64,000 nucleotides of DNA from Thalassospiraceae bacterium LMO-JJ14 (GCA_021555105.2 CP134604.1:3076501-3140500), one strand, 5' to 3'. Shown: positions 41,657-51,090, counted from the stretch's first letter. The notes: generated by a model from the letters alone, not told the origin. Program-made: numbers and translations.

Positions 41657-42810
41657 ACAATCCTGCTGCAAAATACAACATTCCCTTCGGCCGGCCGTGG
41701 ATCGAGGATGAGGACCGCGACGCCGTCATGCGGGTGCTGCAAGGCCACATTCTGACGCACGGTCCGGAATGCAAGGGGTTCGAGGATGAATGGGTTGCCA
41801 TGATGGGCGGCGGTTATGCTGCGTCCACGTCGTCGTGCATGGCATCGCTGCACCTGGCGTGGCTCGATCTCGGTGTCGGTCCGGGCGATGAGGTAATCGT
41901 TCCCGCCATGACGCACGCGGCAACCGTGCACGCAGTGGCGTTGTGCGGCGCCACGCCGGTCTTCGTCGACTGTGAGGCCGGATCGGGCAACATGACGGCG
42001 GAGGCGATCGAAGCTGCTATTACGGAAAAGACCAAAGGCATAGGCATCGTGCATTATATCGGCATCCCCTGCGACATGCCGAAAATCATGGCCGTGGCGG
42101 ACGCCGCCGGTTTGCCGGTAGTCGAGGATTGCGCCATCGCGGTCGGCTCAAGGATCGACGGCGTGCACGTCGGCCTGTTCGGTCACGTCGGCTGCTTTTC
42201 GTTTTATCCGGTCAAGCACATCACCACCTGCGAAGGCGGCATGATCGTTTCCAAGGATGAAGAAACCGTGGCGCGCATCGCCAAGTTCCGCGCCTTCAGC
42301 GTCGACCGCACCCATTCAGAGCGCAAGGTCCCCGGCATCTACGATGTCGCCGACATCGGCATGAATTACCGGATGAGCGAAATGCAGGGCGCACTCGGAC
42401 GTGTGCAGATCAGAAAAATCCCGGAGATCCTCAAACGCCGCAAAGCTAACTTCGAGGCGTTGAAGGCCGGACTGGAAAAACTTGGTTCTATCCGCGTTAT
42501 CGATGATATGGATCCCCGTTTCACCAACACCCATTATTGCCTGATTGCGGTCCTGGAAGGCAGCCTTGCCGCACGCCGCGACGACACCATACTGGCACTG
42601 CAAAGCATGGGTGTCGGCACCAGCGTTTATTATCCGCACCCTGTGTCGCGGCTCACAGCTTATAATAAACGCTACGGTTATACTCCGGGGCGTTATGCAA
42701 ACGCGGAGTTGATTAGCGACACGTCCATCGCGTTACCGGTCGGGCCGCACCTGAAGACGGATGATATGAAAGATATTGCCGAGGCTCTCGGCATAGTCAT
42801 CAACGGCTAA
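41653..42810 (+). CDS. DegT/DnrJ/EryC1/StrS-family sugar aminotransferase
   Basis: A 385-residue PLP enzyme. K188 in FSFYPVKHITTCEGGMIV is the Schiff-base lysine, VIVPAMTHAATVHAVALCGA (about 81) and LPVVEDCAIAVGS (about 154) match the family. It transfers an amino group to a keto-sugar, probably the product of the Gfo/Idh enzyme encoded just before. Paired Gfo/Idh-DegT steps are known in amino-sugar routes of O-antigens and nonulosonates. A second DegT protein is at 49061. Confidence 0.9.
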   Translation: MNNPAAKYNIPFGRPWIEDEDRDAVMRVLQGHILTHGPECKGFEDEWVAMMGGGYAASTSSCMASLHLAWLDLGVGPGDEVIVPAMTHAATVHAVALCGATPVFVDCEAGSGNMTAEAIEAAITEKTKGIGIVHYIGIPCDMPKIMAVADAAGLPVVEDCAIAVGSRIDGVHVGLFGHVGCFSFYPVKHITTCEGGMIVSKDEETVARIAKFRAFSVDRTHSERKVPGIYDVADIGMNYRMSEMQGALGRVQIRKIPEILKRRKANFEALKAGLEKLGSIRVIDDMDPRFTNTHYCLIAVLEGSLAARRDDTILALQSMGVGTSVYYPHPVSRLTAYNKRYGYTPGRYANAELISDTSIALPVGPHLKTDDMKDIAEALGIVING

Positions 42811-42960
42811 AGGCACGAAGAAATTTAGATGATTAAATTCCTGAGTGTTTTTTTCACATGTATCTGGTATGGTGGCTCGTTTCGACGTGGTTAACAGCTT
42901 CACATCAACGGCGTCACTTCCCAGAAAGTGGAAGGCTTTACTCAGAATGAGAGGTCTATC

Positions 42961-44043
42961 ATGGTCCAAAAATTAACTCCCGATCTCGTTAAAAAACGGA
43001 TGGCAGGCGAGCGTGTGTCGCTGGTTGGCGGTGCCGGTTTCATCGGCCACAATCTGGCAATTGCGCTTCGCGCTGTCGGCGTTGAAGTCCAGATCGTCGA
43101 CAACCTGATGCAGAATAATATGCTGGCCAACGTCAGCGACAGGGAGATTGACGATTTCCGACGCCAGCTCAATCACAACTTCCTGGTTCAGCGTTTCGAA
43201 ATGATGCGCAATGCCGGAGTCATTATGGACAACGCCGATGCGCGATCCATGACCGACCTTGCTGAAACCCTGAAACGCTTCCAACCGACCAAAATCGTAC
43301 ATCTGTCGGCAATATCGAGTGCCGTTGATGCCAAGAAGACACCGGGACATTGCTTCGATTTACAGTTGGTAACCCTCCGCAACGTGCTGGAATTCACGCG
43401 CCTGTTCCCGAACGAGGTGAACGAGGTGGTGTTCATGAGCTCATCGACCGTTTACGGCGACTTTGAAACCGAAACCGTCGATGAAAGTGTGCGCCCGCGG
43501 CCGTATGGCATATATGCCAACGCCAAGTTCATGGGCGAGCGGCTGATCCGCACCTATCACGACCAGTACGGGCTCGGCGTCACCATTATCCGTCCGAGCG
43601 CGCTTTACGGCGAACGTTGCATCAGCCGCCGGGTCAGCCAGGTATTCATCGAGAATGCCCTGATGGGCAAACCGCTCCTGCTCGAAGGCGGTGGCGATGG
43701 CCGTCTCGACTTCACGTATATCGAGGATCTGGTGGACGGTATCATCCGCTCCATGGCATCGACCGGGGGTACAGGCACGTCGAACACTTTCAATATTACC
43801 TTCGGAAACGCCCGGACTATTCTTGAACTCGCCAACGTGGTGAAGTCCGTGGTGCCGAATGCGATCCTTGAAGAGCGTCCGCGCGACGTGATCAAACCGA
43901 TCCGTGGGACGCTGTCGACGGACCGCGCCAGAGAACACCTGAATTTTGTCCCGCAGTGGACGCTCGAAGTCGGCTACAAGCGCTATTGCGAATGGTACGT
44001 GGATCAATGGGAACGCACGCGCCATCGCATGGAATATAACTGA
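42961..44043 (+). CDS. NAD-dependent epimerase/dehydratase (extended SDR)
   Basis: A 360-residue sugar-nucleotide SDR starting at MVQKLTPDLVKKR; a GTG 33 bases upstream is possible, but GAGAGG stands just before this ATG. The NAD site is SLVGGAGFIGHNLA (about residue 19), the catalytic region SSSTVYGD...YGIYANAKFMGE contains the YxxxK pair, and IRPSALYGER and DFTYIEDLVDGI are extended-SDR features. It could be a 4-epimerase or 4,6-dehydratase; I cannot tell which. It follows a 150-base gap in the operon, so it may have an extra promoter. Confidence 0.87.
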   Translation: MVQKLTPDLVKKRMAGERVSLVGGAGFIGHNLAIALRAVGVEVQIVDNLMQNNMLANVSDREIDDFRRQLNHNFLVQRFEMMRNAGVIMDNADARSMTDLAETLKRFQPTKIVHLSAISSAVDAKKTPGHCFDLQLVTLRNVLEFTRLFPNEVNEVVFMSSSTVYGDFETETVDESVRPRPYGIYANAKFMGERLIRTYHDQYGLGVTIIRPSALYGERCISRRVSQVFIENALMGKPLLLEGGGDGRLDFTYIEDLVDGIIRSMASTGGTGTSNTFNITFGNARTILELANVVKSVVPNAILEERPRDVIKPIRGTLSTDRAREHLNFVPQWTLEVGYKRYCEWYVDQWERTRHRMEYN

Positions 44044-44125
44044 GCCTGCTGCTTTTGTTTTCTGCTGTCACGTTTTGTGCCGGCAATCCTGAAAACAATA
44101 GCGAGGTTCAGCTTTCAGGCTGCAC

Positions 44126-44737
44126 ATGATCGGCATTATCGATTACGGACTAGGCAATCTGCGCTCTGTTCTGGGCGCGGTGGAAAAGCTTGGCCACAAA
44201 GGCGCGATCAGCGCCAATGCATCGACGCTCATGCTTGCGGACAAACTGATCCTGCCGGGTGTCGGCGCATTTGGCGACGGCATGCGTAATCTTGACGAAC
44301 GCGGATTGATCGAGCCGTTGAATGAACTGGTGCAGGACCGGAAAGTTCCGATCCTCGGCATTTGCCTCGGGTTTCAACTTCTGGGCCAAGGCAGCGAAGA
44401 ATTCGGCGAGCATGCCGGGCTCGGCTGGATCCCCGGCACCGTCAAACGCATCCGCCCGGAAGACGAAACGCTCCGCGTGCCGCATGTCGGGTGGAACGAC
44501 TTCGAGCAAACCGCTGATTGCATCCTGTTCGACGAAGTCCCGGACCCGGCCCTGTTTTACTTCGTGCACAGCTATCACCTTGAAGCCGACCCAGGCATCA
44601 CAGTCGGCACCTGCACATATGGCACACCACTGGTTGCCGCCGTGCAGTCGGGCAACGTTTTCGGCACACAGTTCCACCCGGAAAAAAGCCAGCAGCACGG
44701 GCTCAAGGTGATGCAGAATTTTCTGGAGCGCGCGTGA
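44126..44737 (+). CDS. HisH-like glutamine amidotransferase (sugar amidination)
   Basis: A 203-residue class I glutaminase. C80 in ILGICLGFQLLGQGSEE is the nucleophile and QFHPEKSQQHG near residue 187 holds the His-x-Glu pair; the start MIGIIDYGLGNLRSV is standard HisH. No other histidine genes are present, and it sits with hisF-like and PseA/WbpG-like genes, the same trio used in Pseudomonas and Campylobacter glycan loci to make amidino or acetamidino groups. It would release ammonia from glutamine and pass it through the HisF partner to the PseA-type enzyme. Confidence 0.88.
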   Translation: MIGIIDYGLGNLRSVLGAVEKLGHKGAISANASTLMLADKLILPGVGAFGDGMRNLDERGLIEPLNELVQDRKVPILGICLGFQLLGQGSEEFGEHAGLGWIPGTVKRIRPEDETLRVPHVGWNDFEQTADCILFDEVPDPALFYFVHSYHLEADPGITVGTCTYGTPLVAAVQSGNVFGTQFHPEKSQQHGLKVMQNFLERA

Positions 44738-45480
44738 TGCTGAGAAAACGGATCATCACGGTTCTGACGCTGAATGACGGAACGCTTTTCCGGACCAAAC
44801 TGTTCACGCCCGATTACCGTTACACACTGAATTTCGTCGATGCCTGGTCGGTGGACGAAATTGCCATTCTGGACGTGACGCGCGGCGATACCCCGGACCG
44901 GGAAAAGTTCTTCTCCGCCGTTGCCGATTTCGCGCAGACCTGTTTCGTGCCGATCTCGGTCGGTGGCGGCATCCGCAAGCCCGAAGACGTCAACCGGTAT
45001 ATGGCTGCCGGCGCTGACAAGGTCATCGTCAATACAGGCGCCTTGGAAAACCCGAAACTAATTAGTGACATTGCCAATGCCTATGGATCGCAATGTGTTG
45101 TTCTATCCATCGATGCGGCAAAGCGCGAAAACGGCTACGAGGTGATGTCGCATTTCGGCACGACACCAACCGGCCACGACCCGGCAACATGGGCAAAGTA
45201 TGCACAATCCCTCGGCGCCGGCGAGATCCTTATTACCGCGATCGAACGGGATGGCGCACTGCAAGGCTATGATCTGGATTTGTGCGCAGAGGTCGCCGAT
45301 GCAGTTTCCATTCCAGTGCAGGTCCTGGGCGGATGCGGCAACTGGCAGCACATGACGGCGGCGTTCGCCCTCAACGGTGTCTCTGCGGCCTGCACACAGA
45401 ACATCTATCACTTCACCGAACAGAGTATCGCCAGTGCGAAAAAATATCTCGACGCCAAAGGCGTCCCGGTCCGGGTATAA
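44734..45480 (+). CDS. HisF-like barrel protein with altered active site
   Basis: A 248-residue (beta/alpha)8 protein that overlaps the HisH-like gene by 4 bases. VGGGIRKPEDVNRYMAAGAD (about residues 80-99) and SIDAAKRENGYEVM (about 125) follow HisF closely, so the second catalytic aspartate is present. At the first catalytic position, where HisF has CLDVKDG, this protein has VLTLNDG: the aspartate is replaced by Thr. Full histidine-pathway activity is therefore unlikely. It should instead serve as an ammonia channel for the amidotransferase encoded next. Confidence 0.85.
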   Translation: MMLRKRIITVLTLNDGTLFRTKLFTPDYRYTLNFVDAWSVDEIAILDVTRGDTPDREKFFSAVADFAQTCFVPISVGGGIRKPEDVNRYMAAGADKVIVNTGALENPKLISDIANAYGSQCVVLSIDAAKRENGYEVMSHFGTTPTGHDPATWAKYAQSLGAGEILITAIERDGALQGYDLDLCAEVADAVSIPVQVLGGCGNWQHMTAAFALNGVSAACTQNIYHFTEQSIASAKKYLDAKGVPVRV

Positions 45481-45513
45481 TCTACTGATTCGCAAGGCCT
45501 ACAGGGAAAAAAC

Positions 45514-46623
45514 GTGATCAAATTTTGCAATACCTGCTTGATGCCGAACACCCGGCCCCGCGTCGAGTTCGATGCGGACGGCATCTGCAATGCTTGCCAT
45601 ACGGCGGAGCGAAAAAACACCATCGACTGGGACGCTCGACGTACCGAATTCCTGGAATTGATCGAGCCGTATCGGGGCCATGATGGCCCCTATGACTGCA
45701 TCGTGCCGTGGTCCGGCGGCAAGGATTCCTCCGCCATAGCCTATCGCATCAAGTTCGAGTTCGGCCTCAACCCCCTGCTGGTCACCTTTTCGCCGCTGAT
45801 GCCCGATCAGGTGGCGCAGCACAATCGCGAGGAAATGATCAAACTCGGCTTTGACCAGCTGATGATCCGGCCCAACCAGAAAGTCTCGCGTCGGCTATCG
45901 AAGCGGTTCTTCACAGAACGCGGCGATCCGAAGATCCACTGGAACGCCGGTGTCAATGCCGCACCGGTGCAGGTCGCGGTGAACTACAATATCCCGCTGA
46001 TTTTCTATGCCGAACACGGCGAAAGCGAATACGGCGGTCGCGTATTGTCCGACGATCACATGAAGATGCGTGATTTTACCGAAGTCCTCGAACACCAGAT
46101 CGGCGACGACCCGTTCAACTGGATGGATGACGAGATCGCCGAGCATGATCTGGCACCGTACCTTTATCCCGATTTGGGACGCGTCGAAGAGGTCGGTGTG
46201 AAAGCGCTGTATTTCGGTTATTTCTTCCGCTGGTCGATGCTCGATAACTGGAACTTCATCAAAGACAAGATTGACTTCCATACTGCCGCAAACGGCCGCA
46301 CTGACGGCACCTTTACCGACTTCGACAGTCTCGATGACAAGATCGACAACCTTTATTACTACATGCAATTCATCAAGTTCGGCTTCGGGCGATGCGTCCG
46401 CGATGCCTGCCGCATGATCCAGAATGGCCAGATGAGCCGCGACGAAGGCCTCGACCTGGTACGGAAGTTCGACGCCGAATTCCCGACGACGTATCACGCC
46501 GATCATCTGGATTATCTGGATCTCAGCGAAGCGGAGTTTACCGGGATCGTCGACAAGCACCGCGATCCTGAAATCTGGGCCGAGCAAGGAAACGCGTGGG
46601 TACTGAAACACCCGCCGGAGTAA
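45514..46623 (+). CDS. PseA/WbpG-family N-acetyl sugar amidotransferase
   Basis: A 369-residue PP-loop ATPase. VPWSGGKDSSAIAYRIK (about residues 66-82) is the ATP pyrophosphatase loop, and CNTCLMPNTRP at the start with CNACH (about 29) makes the zinc-type cysteine set of this family. PseA/WbpG/LegG-type enzymes use ammonia from HisH-HisF to convert an N-acetyl group to an acetamidino group on a nonulosonic or uronic sugar. The three-gene order HisH, HisF, PseA supports this strongly. Which sugar is modified is unknown. Confidence 0.9.
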   Translation: MIKFCNTCLMPNTRPRVEFDADGICNACHTAERKNTIDWDARRTEFLELIEPYRGHDGPYDCIVPWSGGKDSSAIAYRIKFEFGLNPLLVTFSPLMPDQVAQHNREEMIKLGFDQLMIRPNQKVSRRLSKRFFTERGDPKIHWNAGVNAAPVQVAVNYNIPLIFYAEHGESEYGGRVLSDDHMKMRDFTEVLEHQIGDDPFNWMDDEIAEHDLAPYLYPDLGRVEEVGVKALYFGYFFRWSMLDNWNFIKDKIDFHTAANGRTDGTFTDFDSLDDKIDNLYYYMQFIKFGFGRCVRDACRMIQNGQMSRDEGLDLVRKFDAEFPTTYHADHLDYLDLSEAEFTGIVDKHRDPEIWAEQGNAWVLKHPPE

Positions 46624-46673
46624 ACTTGGACGTAATCGCATAGGTTTTCTTAACGCCGAAGAGACATGATGGC

Positions 46674-47462
46674 ATGAGCATGAGTACGGCACGTTTTGAA
46701 ACGACAGAAACCACCACTGTTCCGGACGATTTCCTGAGCGGCGTATTCGGCTATCCGTGCCGGTTTCTGGCACATCCATTTGATTGGAATGTGTTGAGTG
46801 CGGAACTCTCGGCCATGTCCGCAGGTCCGGCCTTTGTATGGACGAAGGTAACGGGTCGGGACGATCCGTCATTCGCCCCGCTGATCGATTTGGGTTTCAC
46901 CATTGCCACGGAAGAGATCACCTACGAACGCCCGGCAGCGTCTAAGATGCATGAGCCGTTGATCCCTGCCCCACCCCCTGAGGATTTCACAGTGCGCAAG
47001 ATCATGCAGGCAGAAGCCGCTGGCGAGGCTGCAATTGCTGAACAGGTCGGCGCGCTGGCGGCCCGGAACCTGACGACGTCGCGATTTCATCAGGACCCGG
47101 AAATCCCTGACAATATTGCCGCCGAGATCAAGAAGCGCTGGGCGGTGAATTTTTTCAAGGGGCTGCGCGGTCAGGAGATGATCGTCGCCATGACACCGGG
47201 CGGGCGCATTGTCGGCTTCAATCAGTTGCTGAGCGGCCCCGACGGCAAGGTCATCGATCTGATCTGCACGGCGGGCGACTATCGCCGCCATGGTGTCGCA
47301 CGCGCGCTCGTCGAAGCGATGATCGAACCCGGCAAGCAGATCCGTGTCGGCTCGCAAGCCAATAATGACGCCGCCAACAAGTTCTATATTTCCATGGGCT
47401 TCCAGCCCGTGCGTTCGTCGATCTGCCTGCACTGGCATGCCGGCAACAGGAGCCGCGCATGA
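46674..47462 (+). CDS. GNAT-family N-acetyltransferase
   Basis: A 262-residue protein with a C-terminal GNAT fold: GRIVGFNQLLSGPDGKVIDL (about residues 178-197), then LICTAGDYRRHGVARALVEA (the acetyl-CoA Q/RxxGxG/A loop, here RRHGVA) and the end ANNDAANKFYISMGFQPVRS. The N-terminal third is a second, degenerate domain. It would acetylate an amino sugar, probably the product of a DegT aminotransferase. It overlaps the methyltransferase gene by 4 bases. Confidence 0.8.
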   Translation: MSMSTARFETTETTTVPDDFLSGVFGYPCRFLAHPFDWNVLSAELSAMSAGPAFVWTKVTGRDDPSFAPLIDLGFTIATEEITYERPAASKMHEPLIPAPPPEDFTVRKIMQAEAAGEAAIAEQVGALAARNLTTSRFHQDPEIPDNIAAEIKKRWAVNFFKGLRGQEMIVAMTPGGRIVGFNQLLSGPDGKVIDLICTAGDYRRHGVARALVEAMIEPGKQIRVGSQANNDAANKFYISMGFQPVRSSICLHWHAGNRSRA

Positions 47463-48349
47463 GCGATCAGACCTTCACCCTGTACCCGTGCGATCTTTGT
47501 AGCAGCACCGATCTCGCCGAAATACCGGCGGCCCCGCATTATATGGATGGCCGTCCGCTGCATGTCTGCAAAAACTGTGGCTTCATTCAGGCCGCCTATC
47601 GGCGCACCCCCGAAGCGCTGCAGAAAATGTGGGCCGAGGAAATCTACCGCGCCGACGATGCCCGCGTCAGCGACAAAACCTATACCGCGCGCATCCCCGC
47701 CGTGATCGCCCGCCAGACCTTTGCCGTCGAGTTTCTCGCCGAAAATGTTGACATCAAAGGCAAGAGCCTTGTCGACATTGGCGCCGGTGAAGGCCAGTTT
47801 CTGGAGATGCTGACAGCTCCCCGCTTTGCCATGGACGTGCTCGGCATTGAGCCCTCGGCGGATAACTGCGCTCTTCTTGATGAACTCGGCTTCGCCAATT
47901 TTCACGGCACCATGGAAGATTTCGCCGCCGCCAAGACCGGCCGGACATTCGACATCGCCAGCCTGGTATGGACGCTGGAAAATTGTCAGTCGGCATCAGG
48001 CGTCCTGGCCGCTGCCCATGACGTGGTAAAGCCCGGCGGGTATCTTCTGATGGCCACCGGGTCGCGTATCCCGATGCCATTCAAGAAACCGCTGCAGTAT
48101 TATCTGGGCCCCAACGTCGATGCACACCCGTTCCATTTCAGCGCCAATGCCCTGACCAGCCTGATGCACAAGGCGGGGTTTCAGGTAGTTGCCCACAACC
48201 GTTTCATCGACAGCGACTATCTGGTGCTGATCGGCAAACATGTCGAGAGCAACGATGGCCTGGCAATGCCGACTGACGATTGGCGCAATATCGTCGATTT
48301 TTTCGACCGCTGGCACAGAGAAACGCAAACCCATTACGCCGACTGGTGA
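47459..48349 (+). CDS. class I SAM-dependent methyltransferase with N-terminal zinc-type motif
   Basis: A 296-residue enzyme. An N-terminal CxxC...CxxC set (PCDLCSSTD about residue 11; HVCKNCGFIQ about 36) resembles that of sugar C- or O-methyltransferases. The SAM site is SLVDIGAGEGQFLEML (about 98-113), followed by LGIEPSADNCALL. It probably methylates a sugar of the cluster. Genes on both sides are separated by 16 bases or less. C-methylation and O-methylation cannot be distinguished here. Confidence 0.83.
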   Translation: MSDQTFTLYPCDLCSSTDLAEIPAAPHYMDGRPLHVCKNCGFIQAAYRRTPEALQKMWAEEIYRADDARVSDKTYTARIPAVIARQTFAVEFLAENVDIKGKSLVDIGAGEGQFLEMLTAPRFAMDVLGIEPSADNCALLDELGFANFHGTMEDFAAAKTGRTFDIASLVWTLENCQSASGVLAAAHDVVKPGGYLLMATGSRIPMPFKKPLQYYLGPNVDAHPFHFSANALTSLMHKAGFQVVAHNRFIDSDYLVLIGKHVESNDGLAMPTDDWRNIVDFFDRWHRETQTHYADW

Positions 48350-48365
48350 GGCCTTAGGAAACGCA

Positions 48366-49064
48366 ATGCACATCCCGGCCCTGATCTTTGCCCGTATGGA
48401 TTCCAGCCGCCTGCCCGGCAAGGCCCTGAAGCCGTTGGCGGGTGCGCCGGTTCTGGCCTGGGTGCTGCACCGTCTATCAAGGTCCAGGGAACTGGATGGA
48501 CTTGTGGTTTGTACTTCCGAACGCACAATCGACGATCCGATCACCGAAGTTGCGGAGAGGATGAAAGCAGGCCTGTTTCGCGGCGCCGCCGAGGATGTAC
48601 TGGGCCGTGCCCTGAGCGCCACGCAAGCCCTGAACGCCGATGCGGTGGTTCGGATATCCGGAGACAGCCCTTTCATGGACGCGCACTTAGTCGACGCCGT
48701 GGTTCGCCGTTTTCGCGATTGCACACCCGACATCGCCACCAATGTGCATCCGCGCACATATCCCTCGGGGATGAGTGTCGAGGTCATCGCCACGGCGGCG
48801 CTTGAAAAGCTCGATCTCGCCGTCAGCGATCCAGCCGACCGCGAACACGTGACGACACATCTGTATCGCCATGACGATGATTTCCGGATCGAGAACGTCG
48901 CGGCACCCGTATCGTTACGCGACGTCGATCTGGCCCTCGACACCGAAGAGGATTTCATCTTTCAATCGTGGCTCGCCGGCGAGGTTGCCGCCGATGCCGG
49001 GCTCGATACAATCGTAGAAGCCGCCAGACGATATGGCGCGCGTGAGAAAGTGACCGTGACATGA
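48366..49064 (+). CDS. SpsF-type cytidylyltransferase (second of three)
   Basis: A 232-residue protein from the ATG at 48366; a longer reading frame from 48240 would overlap the methyltransferase gene by over 100 bases and is rejected. LIFARMDSSRLPGKALKPLA is the CTP-binding motif, and VVRISGDSPFMDAHLV (about residue 94) holds the metal-binding Asp. It overlaps the next aminotransferase gene by 4 bases. See the paralogues at 38922 and 50356. Confidence 0.85.
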   Translation: MHIPALIFARMDSSRLPGKALKPLAGAPVLAWVLHRLSRSRELDGLVVCTSERTIDDPITEVAERMKAGLFRGAAEDVLGRALSATQALNADAVVRISGDSPFMDAHLVDAVVRRFRDCTPDIATNVHPRTYPSGMSVEVIATAALEKLDLAVSDPADREHVTTHLYRHDDDFRIENVAAPVSLRDVDLALDTEEDFIFQSWLAGEVAADAGLDTIVEAARRYGAREKVTVT

Positions 49065-50359
49065 GCCGATCGGAAAGACTGGCATTGCTGGGCGGCAGCC
49101 CCGTGATCGACACCCCCTTCGCAGATTATCAGTCCATGGGCGCGGCGGAAGAGGGCGCCGTCAAACGTGTCGTGCAATCCGGCTGCCTGTCCGGTTTCTT
49201 CGGCAGTCCCGGACCAGAATTCGGCGGCGGACCGGAAGTGCGTGGTTTCGAGGACGACTGGTGCGCGCGTTTCGGCATCAAGCACACGATCAGCGTCAAC
49301 TCCGCGACCAGCGGGCTTGTCGCGGCGATGGGCGCCGTCGGCGTATCACCCGGAGACGAGGTCATCGTGCCGCCATGGACCATGTCGGCCACCGTCGCAG
49401 CGCCGATCTTTTATGGCGGCATTCCGGTGTTCGCCGACATCGAGGACGAGACCTTCTGCATCGACCCGGACGAAGTCGCCAAACAGATTACGGACAAGAC
49501 CAGGGCCATTGTCTGCGTCAATTTGTTCGGTCATCCGGCACACTTGGCCAAGCTGCGCACCCTCGCTGATGCCAACGGAATTTACCTGATCGAAGATAAC
49601 GCCCAGTCGCCGTTGGGCTCTGAACACGGCAAGCCCGCCGGATGCATAGGCCACATCGGAATCTACAGCCTGAATTTTCACAAGCACATCCACACCGGTG
49701 AAGGCGGCATGTGCGTCACCGACGATGACGACCTGGCGACACGCCTCAAATTGATTCGCAATCACGGTGAAAACTGTACCGATATGCTTGGGGACGGACC
49801 GATTGCCAACATGGTCGGCTTGAACCTGCGCATGACGGAGATGAGCGCCGCCGTCGGACGCGTGCAGCTTGCCAACGCGGATGCCCACGTCGAGGCCCGC
49901 GAACGGATCGCCAAACGCCTGACCGACGGCCTGCAGGGACTTGAAGGATTGACGCCGCCCGTTACCCGCGATGGATGCCGGCATAATTTCTATGTCTGGA
50001 TGATGAAGGTCGACGAGAATGCCCTGGGGCTGAGCCGGGCATTGTTCAGCGAGGCCTTAAGCGCCGAAGGCTTCCCCCACGCCACCGGTTATGTCGCGCC
50101 CCTGTACCGGTTGCCGATGTTCAGGGAGCGTATCGCCATAGGCCGTGACGGCTGGCCGTTCACGCTAACCGACCGTACTTATGACGATTTGCACTGTCCC
50201 GTCACCGAAGACATGCACAATCGCCGCGCCTTGCTGTTCGAACCCTGTGCCTATGATCTCAGCGACGCGGATGTCGACAAGATGATCGCCGCCGTCAGAA
50301 AAGTTCACGCCGGGCGCGACCAGCTAAATGCGCACATAGCCGCCGAGGTCAGCACATGA
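49061..50359 (+). CDS. DegT/DnrJ/EryC1/StrS-family sugar aminotransferase
   Basis: A 432-residue PLP enzyme, longer than the other DegT protein. K208 in YSLNFHKHIHTGEGGMCVT is the PLP lysine; VIVPPWTMSATVAAPIFYGG (about 101) and YLIEDNAQSPLGSEHG (about 175) match the family. The LNFHKHIHTGEGG motif is common in enzymes that make amino groups on NDP-sugars or sugar acids. It is coupled by 4-base overlaps to a cytidylyltransferase gene on each side. Confidence 0.88.
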   Translation: MSRSERLALLGGSPVIDTPFADYQSMGAAEEGAVKRVVQSGCLSGFFGSPGPEFGGGPEVRGFEDDWCARFGIKHTISVNSATSGLVAAMGAVGVSPGDEVIVPPWTMSATVAAPIFYGGIPVFADIEDETFCIDPDEVAKQITDKTRAIVCVNLFGHPAHLAKLRTLADANGIYLIEDNAQSPLGSEHGKPAGCIGHIGIYSLNFHKHIHTGEGGMCVTDDDDLATRLKLIRNHGENCTDMLGDGPIANMVGLNLRMTEMSAAVGRVQLANADAHVEARERIAKRLTDGLQGLEGLTPPVTRDGCRHNFYVWMMKVDENALGLSRALFSEALSAEGFPHATGYVAPLYRLPMFRERIAIGRDGWPFTLTDRTYDDLHCPVTEDMHNRRALLFEPCAYDLSDADVDKMIAAVRKVHAGRDQLNAHIAAEVST

Positions 50360-51090
50360 CCCGCACCGTTGCCAGTATCGAAGCCCGCATGAATTCTTCC
50401 CGCCTGCCGGGCAAAATGATGATGATGCTTGGCGGCCAGCCTGTGCTGGCACATCTGGTCGGGCGCATGCGCCAGTGCCGACATCTGGACGACCTGATCA
50501 TCGCCACGTCCGACAATCCTGCCGACGACGCAATAGCCGGCTGGGCAGCAGCCAACGGCGTCGACTGCTTCCGCGGCAGCGAAGATGACGTACTGGCCCG
50601 CGTTCTCGGCGCGCAAGAAAGCATGAAGGCGGATGTGGTGGTGGAACTGTGCGGTGATACGCCGTTTCTCGACCCGGCGATCGTCAACCTTGCCGTCAGT
50701 GCCTTTCATGCGGCAGGACCGGATCTGGTCACAACTGCGCGCGAGCGCATGCTTCCGGACGGACAGGATGTCGAGGTCTTTTCCATCGATACACTCCGTG
50801 ATTTCGAAACTCGCTGTAAAGATGCCGCTGCACGGGAACATGTATCGGCGCCGTTCTACACCGAGCCGCAATGGCAAATCCACGATCTGCGTCCACCCGG
50901 CAAATGGAAGCGCCCGGAACTCAGGCTTGTTCTCGATACCGCCACCGATGCGCAATTTCTGGGCGCGCTGGCTTCTGCCGTGATGGTTCGCGCAGAACCG
51001 ATGTTCGGGCTGGACGATATCCTGGCAACCTTCGATGCCTCGCCCGAGTTGCAGGCACTTCATAGTGAATGCCTTGAGGCCGTGGCGTGA
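50356..51090 (+). CDS. SpsF-type cytidylyltransferase (third of three)
   Basis: A 244-residue protein with SIEARMNSSRLPGKMMMMLG at the start and VVELCGDTPFLDPAIV (about residue 94) as metal site. The family motif is intact. It overlaps the aminotransferase and Gfo/Idh genes on either side by 4 bases. Three different SpsF-type enzymes in one operon imply at least two cytidine-activated sugars, or that some copies act on non-nonulosonate acids. Confidence 0.85.
   Translation: MTRTVASIEARMNSSRLPGKMMMMLGGQPVLAHLVGRMRQCRHLDDLIIATSDNPADDAIAGWAAANGVDCFRGSEDDVLARVLGAQESMKADVVVELCGDTPFLDPAIVNLAVSAFHAAGPDLVTTARERMLPDGQDVEVFSIDTLRDFETRCKDAAAREHVSAPFYTEPQWQIHDLRPPGKWKRPELRLVLDTATDAQFLGALASAVMVRAEPMFGLDDILATFDASPELQALHSECLEAVA

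Noticed and set aside
44126-45480. Histidine biosynthesis genes hisH and hisF
   Set aside because: No other his genes, a PseA-type gene follows, and HisF lacks a catalytic aspartate.
45895-46872. A 325-codon minus-strand frame over the PseA-type and GNAT genes
   Set aside because: Both plus-strand genes have clear domain motifs; this frame lacks a ribosome site and any family feature.
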